Assembly (NCBI GenBank): GCA_003151495.1
Contig: PLXR01000008.1
Coordinates: 671-55,785, forward strand
Source of the DNA: Opitutaceae bacterium
Lineage (GTDB): Bacteria; Verrucomicrobiota; Verrucomicrobiia; Opitutales; Opitutaceae
Direction: 5' to 3'
Length of the DNA: 55,115 bases
Position numbers and translations under genes: made by a program. Below the pieces are notes generated by a model. It worked only from the letters and a program-made list of their open reading frames with translations. It searched no databases and was not told the origin of the DNA. Of this stretch, positions 18,333 through 26,029 are shown one piece after another; within the stretch, counting starts at the first letter, position 1, and each line of letters opens with the position of its first letter.

Positions 18333-19384
18333 TGGCCGCGCCCCCGAAGCCCGCCAGGATCCTCGTGGTCGACGACGACGTGGGACTCCTCGTGCTGATG
18401 GCGGAGACGCTGAAGGCGGAGGGCCATTCGGTCGACACCGCCGGCTCCGGGACCGCAGCCCTCGCCTGGCTCGGCGAGAAGACGGCGGACCTGATGCTGC
18501 TCGACCTCAAGATGAGGGACATCGGCGGGGCGACCCTTCTCGACCGCCTCAAGCAGAAGACGCCTCCCGTTCCCTTCCTGGTCGTGACCGGCCAGGGCGA
18601 CGAGAAGGCCGCGGTCGAGATGATGAAGCAGGGCGCGCTGGACTACGTGATGAAGGACACCGGCCTGCTGGACCTTCTGCCGGGCGTCGTGCGCCGGGCC
18701 CTCGACATGGTCGAGAGGGACCGCGCACTGGCCGCCGCCGAGGCCGAGGGGCGGCGCCTCGAGCGCGAGATGGTCGAGGTTGCCGAGGGCGAGCGCAGGA
18801 GGATCGGCGAGGACCTGCACGACGGCCTGGGCCAGCAGCTCACCGCCATCGAGCTCGTCTGCACGGCGCTCAAGGAGGACGCCTCCCGGAAGCTTCCCGA
18901 GCTGGCCAGGGGCCTCGAGCGGATGGGCAAGATGCTGCGCGAGGCGATTTCCCAGACCCGGTTCCTTGCCCGCGGGCTGGTGCCGATAAGCGACGACCCC
19001 GATGCGCTCCGGATCGGGCTGGCCGAGCTCGCCGAGCACATCAGCTCGATCGGCCGCCTCCACTGCCGCCTGGACTGCCCGGACCCGGTGAACCTGAAGG
19101 ACCGGTTCACGGCGGCCCACCTCTACCGCATCGCCCAGGAGGGCGTTAACAACGTGATCAAGCATTCCGAGGCGAAGGAGGTCACGATCCGCCTGGTCCA
19201 GTCGGGCGGGGTCCTTGAGCTGCAGATCTCGGACAACGGCCGCGGCCTGCCGACCTCCAAGAGCGGGGGCCTGGGCATGGAGGTGATGAAGCACCGGGCA
19301 AGCATGATCGGCGGGGAGCTCACGGTCGCCTCGAAAAGGGGCCACGGGGTGACGGTCACCTGCGTGCTGCCCGTATTCCGGTGA
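18332..19384 (+). CDS. Receiver-linked histidine kinase (HisKA_3, NarX/DegS type)
   Basis: A 350-aa protein: receiver at about residues 9-120 (LLDLKMRD), a coiled linker, HisKA_3 dimerisation domain with His163 in EDLHDGLGQQ, and HATPase (DNGRGLP). HisKA_3 kinases usually pair with LuxR/NarL-type regulators, and exactly such a gene follows, overlapping by GTGA. An N-terminal receiver on this kinase suggests the upstream CheY-like or PAS kinase feeds it, making a phosphorelay. The ATG at 18332 overlaps the previous stop in TGATG. Confidence 0.93.
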   Translation: MAAPPKPARILVVDDDVGLLVLMAETLKAEGHSVDTAGSGTAALAWLGEKTADLMLLDLKMRDIGGATLLDRLKQKTPPVPFLVVTGQGDEKAAVEMMKQGALDYVMKDTGLLDLLPGVVRRALDMVERDRALAAAEAEGRRLEREMVEVAEGERRRIGEDLHDGLGQQLTAIELVCTALKEDASRKLPELARGLERMGKMLREAISQTRFLARGLVPISDDPDALRIGLAELAEHISSIGRLHCRLDCPDPVNLKDRFTAAHLYRIAQEGVNNVIKHSEAKEVTIRLVQSGGVLELQISDNGRGLPTSKSGGLGMEVMKHRASMIGGELTVASKRGHGVTVTCVLPVFR

Positions 19385-20097
19385 AGCAGCCCCGGCCAGC
19401 GAAGGCCCGCCGGGCGCCGCCGGGCAGGAAGAAGGTCCTCCTTGTCGATGACCATCCGTTCATGCGCGCCGGGCTTGCGCAGCTGATCGACCTGCAGCCC
19501 GACATGATGGTGGCCGGGGAGGCGGGGAACCCGGCGGAGGCAATGAGCCTCTTCGAGGCATCGAGGCCGGACATGGTGCTGACCGACATGACGATGCCCG
19601 GGCGGAGCGGCCTCGAGTTCATACGGGACCTCCGCGCCATGGACCCCGGGATAGCGATTCTGGTGATTTCGATGCACGACGAGGTGATCTATGCCGAAAG
19701 GGCCCTTCGCGCGGGCGCGCACGGGTACATCATGAAGGAGGCCGGCGGGGAGAACCTCCTTGCCGCCATCCGCCAGGTTCTCAGCGGCCAGATCTACCTG
19801 AGCCCGAAGATGTCGGCCAACGCCCTGGACGTCTTCTCCGGCCGCCGGCCCCGGGGCTCGAGCTCGCCGATCGAGAAGCTGAGCGACCGCGAATTCGAGG
19901 TGTTCAGGCTCGTGGGGCAGGGGAAGAGCACGCGCGACATCGCCCTGCAGCTCCACCTGAGCCCCAAGACCGTCGACGTGCACCGCGGCCACATCAAGGA
20001 GAAGCTGGAGCTCAAGGACTCGACGGCGCTCGTGCGCCACGCGGTGCGCTGGGTCGAGACCCAGAACCTGGGCACGCAGGCGGGGCCGGGTTCGTAA
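19381..20097 (+). CDS. NarL/FixJ-family response regulator (receiver plus LuxR HTH)
   Basis: A 238-aa DNA-binding regulator. The receiver has DDH near residue 22, phospho-acceptor Asp69 (MVLTDMTMPG) and Lys in IMKEAGG. The C-terminal LuxR helix-turn-helix reads LSDREFEVFRLVGQG and SPKTVDVHRGHIKEKL. It is the output of the preceding receiver-kinase, overlapping it by GTGA. Being last in a four-gene signalling chain and just before the cbb3 oxidase operon, it is a good candidate to control respiratory or stress genes here, but no target is proven. Confidence 0.94.
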   Translation: MKQPRPAKARRAPPGRKKVLLVDDHPFMRAGLAQLIDLQPDMMVAGEAGNPAEAMSLFEASRPDMVLTDMTMPGRSGLEFIRDLRAMDPGIAILVISMHDEVIYAERALRAGAHGYIMKEAGGENLLAAIRQVLSGQIYLSPKMSANALDVFSGRRPRGSSSPIEKLSDREFEVFRLVGQGKSTRDIALQLHLSPKTVDVHRGHIKEKLELKDSTALVRHAVRWVETQNLGTQAGPGS

Positions 20098-20249
20098 GCC
20101 GTTTGGCCGGCGATGCTTGCCGCCCGGGATTGCGCGGGATGGACGGCGCATTTTTAGGAAAACAAGAAATGCACACTCCCTGCCAAGTCATGCGGAGATG
20201 AATCCCGCCCCAACGGCTATGATCGGCGAAACTTCATCCCCTTCCGCCC

Positions 20250-20456
20250 ATGACCGTTGTCCCCCTCACTCTGACGATCAGCCTCTGCCTCGTCTTCACG
20301 TTCATCGTCTTCTTCCTCCGTGAGCACGCGCGGGGCAACCTTGGCGGCGCCGAGAGGGACTCCCTCCTCCCGCTAGCCGAGGAGAAGGCTGTCTTCGCGC
20401 GACGGGTGGACCGGGCGGACCCCGAGGCCCCGCGGCCACCGCGTGGCGAGGGTTGA
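20250..20456 (+). CDS. ccoS: CcoS-like small membrane protein (cbb3 oxidase maturation)
   Basis: A 68-aa protein with one N-terminal membrane helix (LTLTISLCLVFTFIVFFL) and a cytoplasmic tail with LGGAERDSLLPL. The size, topology and place at the head of a cbb3 oxidase operon fit CcoS, needed to insert heme and copper into the oxidase. The acidic segment after the helix is only loosely like the usual FDDLEGP motif, so the symbol is tentative. It precedes the fused catalytic subunit gene by about 90 bp. Confidence 0.55.
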   Translation: MTVVPLTLTISLCLVFTFIVFFLREHARGNLGGAERDSLLPLAEEKAVFARRVDRADPEAPRPPRGEG

Positions 20457-20546
20457 TGAGAGCCGCAAGCCCGAGCCCCGGTCCCCGCCTCCCGGCGGGG
20501 CATGCCGCCCGTCGGGACCAATTCGGCTGAGCCGGAGCGCCTTCCC

Positions 20547-22871
20547 ATGCCCGCCCCCAAAACCACCGTTGAATTCAATGACAAGGTCGTCCGTCAGTTC
20601 CTGCTGGCCTCAGTCATCTGGGGCGCCGTGGGGATGCTGGTGGGGGTCCTGATCGCCGCCCAGCTCAACTTCTGGCAGCTCAACTTCAGCACGCCCTGGC
20701 TCACGTGGAGCCATCTGCGGCCCCTCCACACCAACGCGGTCATCTTCGCGCTGGTCGGCAACTCGATGTTTGCCGGCATCTACTACTCGACCCAGCGCCT
20801 CGTGAAGGCCCGGCTCGCCAGCGACTTCCTCTCGCAGCTGCATTTCTGGGGCTGGCAGGCGATCATCGTCAGCGCGGCCCTGACCCTCCCGTTCGGCCTC
20901 ACCCGGGGGCAGGAATACGGGGAGCTCATCTGGCCGGTCAACATCGCGGTGGTCCTAATCTGGGTGGTGTTCTCGGTGAACTTCTTCTGGACGCTCGCCC
21001 GGCGCCGGGAGCCGAGCCTCTACGTGGCGATCTGGTTCTACATCGCGACGATCGTGACCGTGGCGATGCTCTACATCGTCAACCACCTCTCGATCCCCAC
21101 GAGCTGGACCCACAGCTACTCGGTCTTCGGCGGCGTCCAGAACGCCCTGGTGCAGTGGTGGTACGGGCACAACGCCGTGGCCTTCTTCCTGACGACGCCG
21201 ATCCTCGGCATCATGTACTACTTCCTGCCGAAGGCGGCGGGCCGGCCGGTGTACTCCTACCGGCTCTCGGTCGTGCACTTCTGGTCGCTCGTCTTCGTCT
21301 ACATCTGGGCGGGCCCCCACCACCTGCTCAACACGTCGCTGCCGGTCTGGCTGCAGGACCTGGGGATGACCTTCTCTCTCATGCTCTGGGCGCCCTCATG
21401 GGGGGGGATGCTCAACGGCCTCCTCACGCTGCGCGGCGCCTGGGACAAGCTCCGCACGGACCCGGTGCTCAAGTTCTTCGCGGCTGCCGTGACCTTCTAC
21501 GGGATGTCCACCTTCGAGGGGCCGCTGCTCGCGATCAAGTCGGTCAACGCCCTGGCGCACTACACGGACTGGATCATCGCCCACGTCCACGGCGGCACGC
21601 TCGGCTGGAACGGTTTCATGGCGGCCGGCATGACCTACTGGCTGATCCCGCGCCTCTGGAACAAGCCGCTCCACAGCGTCCCCCTCGCCAACCTCCACTT
21701 CTGGATAGGGCTGGTCGGCATCCTCCTGTACGTCGGCGCGATGTGGACGAGCGGCATCACCCAGGGGCTCATGCTCAACGCGACGACCGAGCACGGGACC
21801 GTGCTCACGTACCCGAACTTCCTCGACACGGTGAACGTGATACGGCCGATGATGCTGATGCGGGTGATCGGCGGCGCGCTCTACCTGGCCGGCTGGTTCC
21901 TGATGGCCTACAACCTGTGGATGTCGGTGCGCGGGGCGGAGCCCGTCAACGGCACGATCGAGGTCTATGACGAGGAGCCGGCGCACGGGGATCCGGGGCG
22001 CCTCTCGGTGGCGGGATGGGTGCTGAACGCCCCGGTCCTGTTTTCCGTCCTCGGGGTCGGGTTCGCATGCGCGTGGATGTTCGGCGGCCACATTGTGAGC
22101 GTTGCGGGCCTGGTCGGGACCATGTTCTGCGCGGTGGTAGCCTACACGCATTTCGAGGCGCGCCGCAAGAACTGGGGCGACTGGTACGACCGGCTGATCG
22201 TGAGCGCGGTGCCGTTCACCGTCCTCACCTTCGTGGCGGTCGTCGCGGGCGGGCTGATCCAGATCATCCCGACGGTGGTCATCCACCGCGCGGCGAACGT
22301 CGAGGACCGGCGCCAGATCCCCTACACGCCCCTCGAGCTCGCGGGCCGCGACCTCTACGTGCGCGAGGGCTGCTACCTCTGCCACTCCCAGATGATCCGC
22401 ACGCTCGTCCCCGACGTCCTTCGCTACGGCGACTATTCGCGGCTCGGCGAGTCCATCTACGACCATCCCTTCCAGTGGGGCTCGAAGCGAAACGGCCCCG
22501 ACCTGGCCAGGGTGGGGGGCAAGTACCCCAACGTCTGGCACCTCCGCCACCTCGAGAACCCGCGCTCGATCTCCTCCGGCTCCAACATGCCCAACTTCCA
22601 GTGGCTCCTGACCAACCCCCTCGACGTGGGCACGCTGCCGAGGAAGATCGCGGTGCAGCGCCAGCTCGGGGTGCCCTATCCCCTGTGGACCGATGCCGAG
22701 ATAAGCTCGGGGGTCGAAGCCCAGGAGCGCGAGATCGCGCGCGACCTGCGGGATGCGGGCGCCTACGTGGCGCCGGACCGCGAGGTCATCGCCCTGATCG
22801 CCTACCTGCAGCAGCTCGGCCATTTCGAGAAGGTGACCCCGTCGGGTCACGCCCCGACCCTGGCCGACTGA
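20547..22871 (+). CDS. ccoNO: cbb3-type cytochrome c oxidase, fused catalytic subunit and diheme-partner subunit (CcoN-CcoO)
   Basis: A 774-aa fusion. Residues 1 to about 490 are CcoN, the 12-helix heme-copper core that reduces oxygen. Its ligands are seen in LRPLHTNAVIF, WWYGHNAVAF, GPHHLLNTSLP and WIIAHVHGGTLG. After a linker and extra helices, about 570-774 is CcoO, a membrane-anchored monoheme cytochrome c with heme motif CYLCHSQM at residue 609. CcoN and CcoO are separate in proteobacteria; fused forms occur in some other phyla. The ATG at 20547 is preferred (GGAG about 12 bp upstream); an in-frame ATG at 20502 adds 15 residues. Followed by ccoQ and ccoP. Confidence 0.95.
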   Translation: MPAPKTTVEFNDKVVRQFLLASVIWGAVGMLVGVLIAAQLNFWQLNFSTPWLTWSHLRPLHTNAVIFALVGNSMFAGIYYSTQRLVKARLASDFLSQLHFWGWQAIIVSAALTLPFGLTRGQEYGELIWPVNIAVVLIWVVFSVNFFWTLARRREPSLYVAIWFYIATIVTVAMLYIVNHLSIPTSWTHSYSVFGGVQNALVQWWYGHNAVAFFLTTPILGIMYYFLPKAAGRPVYSYRLSVVHFWSLVFVYIWAGPHHLLNTSLPVWLQDLGMTFSLMLWAPSWGGMLNGLLTLRGAWDKLRTDPVLKFFAAAVTFYGMSTFEGPLLAIKSVNALAHYTDWIIAHVHGGTLGWNGFMAAGMTYWLIPRLWNKPLHSVPLANLHFWIGLVGILLYVGAMWTSGITQGLMLNATTEHGTVLTYPNFLDTVNVIRPMMLMRVIGGALYLAGWFLMAYNLWMSVRGAEPVNGTIEVYDEEPAHGDPGRLSVAGWVLNAPVLFSVLGVGFACAWMFGGHIVSVAGLVGTMFCAVVAYTHFEARRKNWGDWYDRLIVSAVPFTVLTFVAVVAGGLIQIIPTVVIHRAANVEDRRQIPYTPLELAGRDLYVREGCYLCHSQMIRTLVPDVLRYGDYSRLGESIYDHPFQWGSKRNGPDLARVGGKYPNVWHLRHLENPRSISSGSNMPNFQWLLTNPLDVGTLPRKIAVQRQLGVPYPLWTDAEISSGVEAQEREIARDLRDAGAYVAPDREVIALIAYLQQLGHFEKVTPSGHAPTLAD

Positions 22872-22891
22872 GGCCCCACCCCGGAGCACCC

Positions 22892-23122
22892 ATGTTCAGC
22901 CGCGTCGTATACGAGGACTCGACAGCCTTCTTCACCGTGGTGGCCTTCGCCTTTGCGGCCTCGATCTTCATCACGATCAGCTGGCGCGCCCTGCGGATGG
23001 GCCGGAGGCAGGTCGAGCACTGCGAGAACCTGCCCTTCCAGACCCCGACCCCGGCCAGCGTCCGCGGCGTCCAAGGGGGCGCGGACGCCCGGCCGGCCGG
23101 CCGGCTGACGCTCGAGTCTTGA
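22892..23122 (+). CDS. ccoQ: CcoQ-like small subunit of cbb3 oxidase
   Basis: A 76-aa protein with one membrane helix (FFTVVAFAFAASIFITI) followed by a basic turn and a Pro-rich soluble tail. Position between the CcoNO fusion and CcoP, and size, match CcoQ, which stabilises the oxidase complex. It begins 20 bp after the CcoNO stop with ATG and ends 2 bp before the ATG of ccoP. Sequence identity to known CcoQ is weak, as is usual for this subunit. Confidence 0.7.
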   Translation: MFSRVVYEDSTAFFTVVAFAFAASIFITISWRALRMGRRQVEHCENLPFQTPTPASVRGVQGGADARPAGRLTLES

Positions 23123-23124
23123 CC

Positions 23125-23712
23125 ATGAACCCGAACACGCCTCCCCCGCCGATCGAGGACCCGCTGCGCCCGCATGTCTACGACGGCATCCGGGAGTTCG
23201 ACAAGCGCCTGCCCAACTGGTGGCTGTTCACGTTCTACGCGACGATTGTCTTCTGGGTCGGCTACTGGGCCTACTACCAGTGGCTGCACGTCGGTCCCGG
23301 AAACCACCAGCGGATCGAGAGGCAGATGGCCGCGATCGAGGCCGAGAAGCTCGCCGCCACGGCGTCCACGAAGCTGGACAACGCGAGCCTTTGGCAGATG
23401 AGCCGCAACCCCGTCTTCGTCGAGGCGGGCAGGGCGACGTTCAACTCGATATGCGCCACCTGCCACAAGGAGAGCCTCAGGGGATCGGTGGACGGCGGGA
23501 TTGGCGCGAACCTCCGGACGCAGGAGTGGATCCACGGGGGGAATCCCCTCGACCTCTACAACACGGCCACGAACGGCGTCCTTGTGAAGGGCATGCCCGC
23601 CTGGGGTCCCGTGCTGGGCCAGAAGAGGATCATCGAGGCCGTCGCGTACGTGCTCAGCTATCACCATGAGGGCGAGCCCATGACCCTCCGGCCGGCTACC
23701 GCGGGGAAATGA
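23125..23712 (+). CDS. ccoP: cbb3 oxidase subunit III (CcoP), single-heme form
   Basis: A 195-aa subunit: cytoplasmic N terminus with YDGIREFDKRLPNWW, the CcoP N-terminal signature, one membrane helix (FTFYATIVFWVGYW), then a periplasmic cytochrome c domain with heme motif CATCH at residues 110-114 and a likely Met ligand in GMPAWG. Ordinary CcoP has two c-type hemes and about 290-300 residues; only one CxxCH is present here, so a heme domain is missing. The ATG at 23125 is used rather than a TTG two codons upstream. CcoG follows after 13 bp. Confidence 0.92.
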   Translation: MNPNTPPPPIEDPLRPHVYDGIREFDKRLPNWWLFTFYATIVFWVGYWAYYQWLHVGPGNHQRIERQMAAIEAEKLAATASTKLDNASLWQMSRNPVFVEAGRATFNSICATCHKESLRGSVDGGIGANLRTQEWIHGGNPLDLYNTATNGVLVKGMPAWGPVLGQKRIIEAVAYVLSYHHEGEPMTLRPATAGK

Positions 23713-23725
23713 GAGGCGCGACACC

Positions 23726-25195
23726 ATGGAGCAGCCGCCCCGCCCAACGCTTGATTCCGTCACGACGATCCGCGACGACGGTTCCCGGAGGTTCCTCCAC
23801 CCCGCCGACACGGGGGGGGCTTTCACGAGGGGCCGCCGGGCGTCGGGCCTGTTCCTGATCGCGTTCTACCTCTCGCTCCCGTGGATAAGGGTGGGGGGGT
23901 ACCCGGCGGTCTTCCTGGACGTCGCCAACCGGCGCTTCCACCTCTTCGGGATGACGCTCGCCGCCCAGGACGCCTGGCTCCTGTTCTTCCTGATAACGGG
24001 GCTGGGGTTCCTCCTCTTCTTCGTCACCGCGCTCGTCGGACGGGTTTGGTGCGGCTGGGCCTGCCCGCAGACCGTCTTCCTGGACCACGTGTACCGCAGG
24101 ATCGAGCGGTGGATCGACGGGGACGCCGTCAGGCGGCGCGCCCTCGACTCCGCGCCCTGGGGTCCGGGCAAGGCGGCGCGGCGCCTCCTCAAGCACGCGC
24201 TCTACCTCGCCGTGTCCGCGGTGATCACCCACCTGTTCCTGGCGTACTTCGTGTCGATCCCGGAGCTCTGGGCCATGATGCGCGAGTCCCCGCTTTCGAA
24301 CTGGAGCGCGTTCGCCTTCATCGCGGTGGCCACGGGCGCCCTCTACTTCAACTTCGCGTGGTTCAGGGAGCAGCTCTGCATCATCATCTGTCCGTACGGG
24401 CGCCTCCAGTCGGCGCTCCAGGACGACAACTCGCTGATCATCGGGTACGACGCCCGCCGGGGGGAGCCGCGGATGTCGGTGGCCGAGGCGAGGCAGCGCG
24501 CGGACGCGGCACACCCCCAGGCCCCCGGCCCGGGCGACTGCGTGGCCTGCAGCCGGTGCGTGGCCGTCTGCCCCACGGGGATCGACATCAGGAACGGCGT
24601 CCAGATCGAGTGCATCGGCTGCGCAGCCTGCATAGACGCCTGCGACGAGGTGATGGAGCGCCTGCACCGGCCCCTGGGGCTGATCCGCTACGACTCCCAG
24701 AACGGCTTCGCCGGGAGGGCCACGCGCTGGCTGCGCCCGCGCACCGCCGTCTACAGCATCCTCCTCCTTGTCGGCGCGGGGGTCGCCGCCTGGGCTTTCT
24801 CGACCCTCAGGCCGGCCAACTTCGGCGTGACCCGCATGATCGGGGCGCCGTACCTCGTGGACCGGGGGTTCGTCCGGAACCAGTTTCTTGCTCGGATCGT
24901 CAACAAGCGGACGGAGCCCGCCCGCTTCGTCGTGCGCGTCGTGGAGGGCCCGGCCGACCTTCGGCAGCTGGGCTTCGAGAAGGCCGTAGAGGTCCCCGCG
25001 CTCGGCGAGATCGTCGAGCCCCTCATCCTCCAGCAGCCGCGTCAGGAATACCAGGGCCCGTTCCAGGTCCTCGTGGGGGTCCGGGACGAGGGCGGGACTT
25101 TCCACCTGGAGCGCCGGATCGAGTTCCTCGGGCCGGACCCCAGGCTCCTGCGCGAGGAGGAGGAGGAGGCCGCACATGAGAAAATCGCAAGGTAG
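23726..25195 (+). CDS. ccoG: Cytochrome c oxidase accessory protein CcoG (RdxA/FixG), polyferredoxin-like
   Basis: A 489-aa membrane protein with four to five helices and two [4Fe-4S] ferredoxin-type clusters. Seen: the CGWACPQ and CIICPYGR motifs in the membrane part, CVACSRC-VAVCPTG and CIGCAACIDAC in the cytoplasmic loop, and an Ig-like C-terminal periplasmic domain. CcoG acts as a Cu(II) reductase feeding copper to cbb3 assembly. The gene order ccoN-O-Q-P-G matches classical operons. A small ORF starts inside its 3' end at 25176. Confidence 0.95.
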   Translation: MEQPPRPTLDSVTTIRDDGSRRFLHPADTGGAFTRGRRASGLFLIAFYLSLPWIRVGGYPAVFLDVANRRFHLFGMTLAAQDAWLLFFLITGLGFLLFFVTALVGRVWCGWACPQTVFLDHVYRRIERWIDGDAVRRRALDSAPWGPGKAARRLLKHALYLAVSAVITHLFLAYFVSIPELWAMMRESPLSNWSAFAFIAVATGALYFNFAWFREQLCIIICPYGRLQSALQDDNSLIIGYDARRGEPRMSVAEARQRADAAHPQAPGPGDCVACSRCVAVCPTGIDIRNGVQIECIGCAACIDACDEVMERLHRPLGLIRYDSQNGFAGRATRWLRPRTAVYSILLLVGAGVAAWAFSTLRPANFGVTRMIGAPYLVDRGFVRNQFLARIVNKRTEPARFVVRVVEGPADLRQLGFEKAVEVPALGEIVEPLILQQPRQEYQGPFQVLVGVRDEGGTFHLERRIEFLGPDPRLLREEEEEAAHEKIAR

Positions 25196-25328
25196 TCCCC
25201 GGCCCTCGCGCCTCTGGTGGTGGATCGTGGCCGCGTGCGCCCTCCACGTCGCCGCTTGGACCGCCTGGTTCATCATCGCCGCGCACAACCCCGTGGACGA
25301 GGTCCCGATCGCGGGGGCCCGCCGCTGA
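25176..25328 (+). CDS. Small single-helix membrane protein in the cco operon (50 aa)
   Basis: A 50-aa ORF from an ATG that overlaps the end of ccoG by 20 bp and ends 4 bp before the SafE-like gene. It has a basic N terminus (RKSQGSPRPSR), one membrane helix rich in Trp and Ala (LWWWIVAACALHVAAWTAWF), then NPVDEVPIAGARR. It lies where ccoH/fixH stands in other cco operons but is far shorter than CcoH (about 150 aa). It may be a reduced CcoH-like helper or a new small subunit; no close family is recognised. The tight packing argues it is translated. Confidence 0.6.
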   Translation: MRKSQGSPRPSRLWWWIVAACALHVAAWTAWFIIAAHNPVDEVPIAGARR

Positions 25329-25332
25329 CCCC

Positions 25333-26028
25333 ATGGAGCTGGCATCTGTCAATTCACCGGCGGCGGCCTTCATCGCGGGCCTGATCACGAGCCTGCACTG
25401 CGCGGGCATGTGCGGCCCCCTCGCGTGCGCGCTCATGCCCGGACGGGGGGACAGGACCGACGGCAACACGGTCAGCACGGTCTACCACGTGGCCCGGATC
25501 GCGAGCTACACCCTGCTCGGGGGCATCGCGGGGGGATTGGGCCGGCAACCCCTGGCGTGGGTGTCGGGTTCGGCGCTGAGATGGCTCCCGTGGCTGATGG
25601 TGGTCTTCTTCCTGGCGCTGGCGCTTCGGTGGGACCGGTTCATCCCCAGGCTCAAGGCGCTGGGCGGGGTCAACCTCGGCCTGCGGGGCTGGGTCGGGGG
25701 GCGCTCGCGCGTGGAGGCGGCCGCGGCGTTCGGGCTGGCGACCCCGCTCCTGCCCTGCGGCCCGCTCTACTTCCTCCTCGCCCTTGCGCTGATCTCGGGC
25801 TCGGCCCTCCGCGGCGTCGAATTCATGCTGGCGTTCGGCCTGGGGACCGTCCCGCTCCTGTGGCTCGCCCAGACGCAGTTCCAGTGGGTGAGGGCCAGGC
25901 TCTCGCCGCTGTGGCTGGGCCGGGTCCGGGTGGCGCTTGCCCTGACCGTGGCGCTGGTCATCAGCTGGCGCCTTCGGGCGACACTGGGCCTTCCGGGTCC
26001 CGGCCCCGGATCCCTGATCTGCTTCTAG
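25333..26028 (+). CDS. Sulfite exporter TauE/SafE-like family membrane protein (CcoI neighbour)
   Basis: A 231-aa protein with about six membrane helices. The first helix carries SLHCAGMCGPL, a conserved Cys/Met/His pattern, and a later helix carries LLPCGPLYF, the PCG motif of the DsbD/SafE-related group commonly found in cbb3 operons. Both suggest metal (probably copper) or thiol chemistry in the membrane in support of oxidase assembly. It starts 4 bp after the small membrane ORF and ends 1 bp before ccoI, so it is in the same transcript. Confidence 0.85.
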   Translation: MELASVNSPAAAFIAGLITSLHCAGMCGPLACALMPGRGDRTDGNTVSTVYHVARIASYTLLGGIAGGLGRQPLAWVSGSALRWLPWLMVVFFLALALRWDRFIPRLKALGGVNLGLRGWVGGRSRVEAAAAFGLATPLLPCGPLYFLLALALISGSALRGVEFMLAFGLGTVPLLWLAQTQFQWVRARLSPLWLGRVRVALALTVALVISWRLRATLGLPGPGPGSLICF

Positions 26029-26029
26029 G

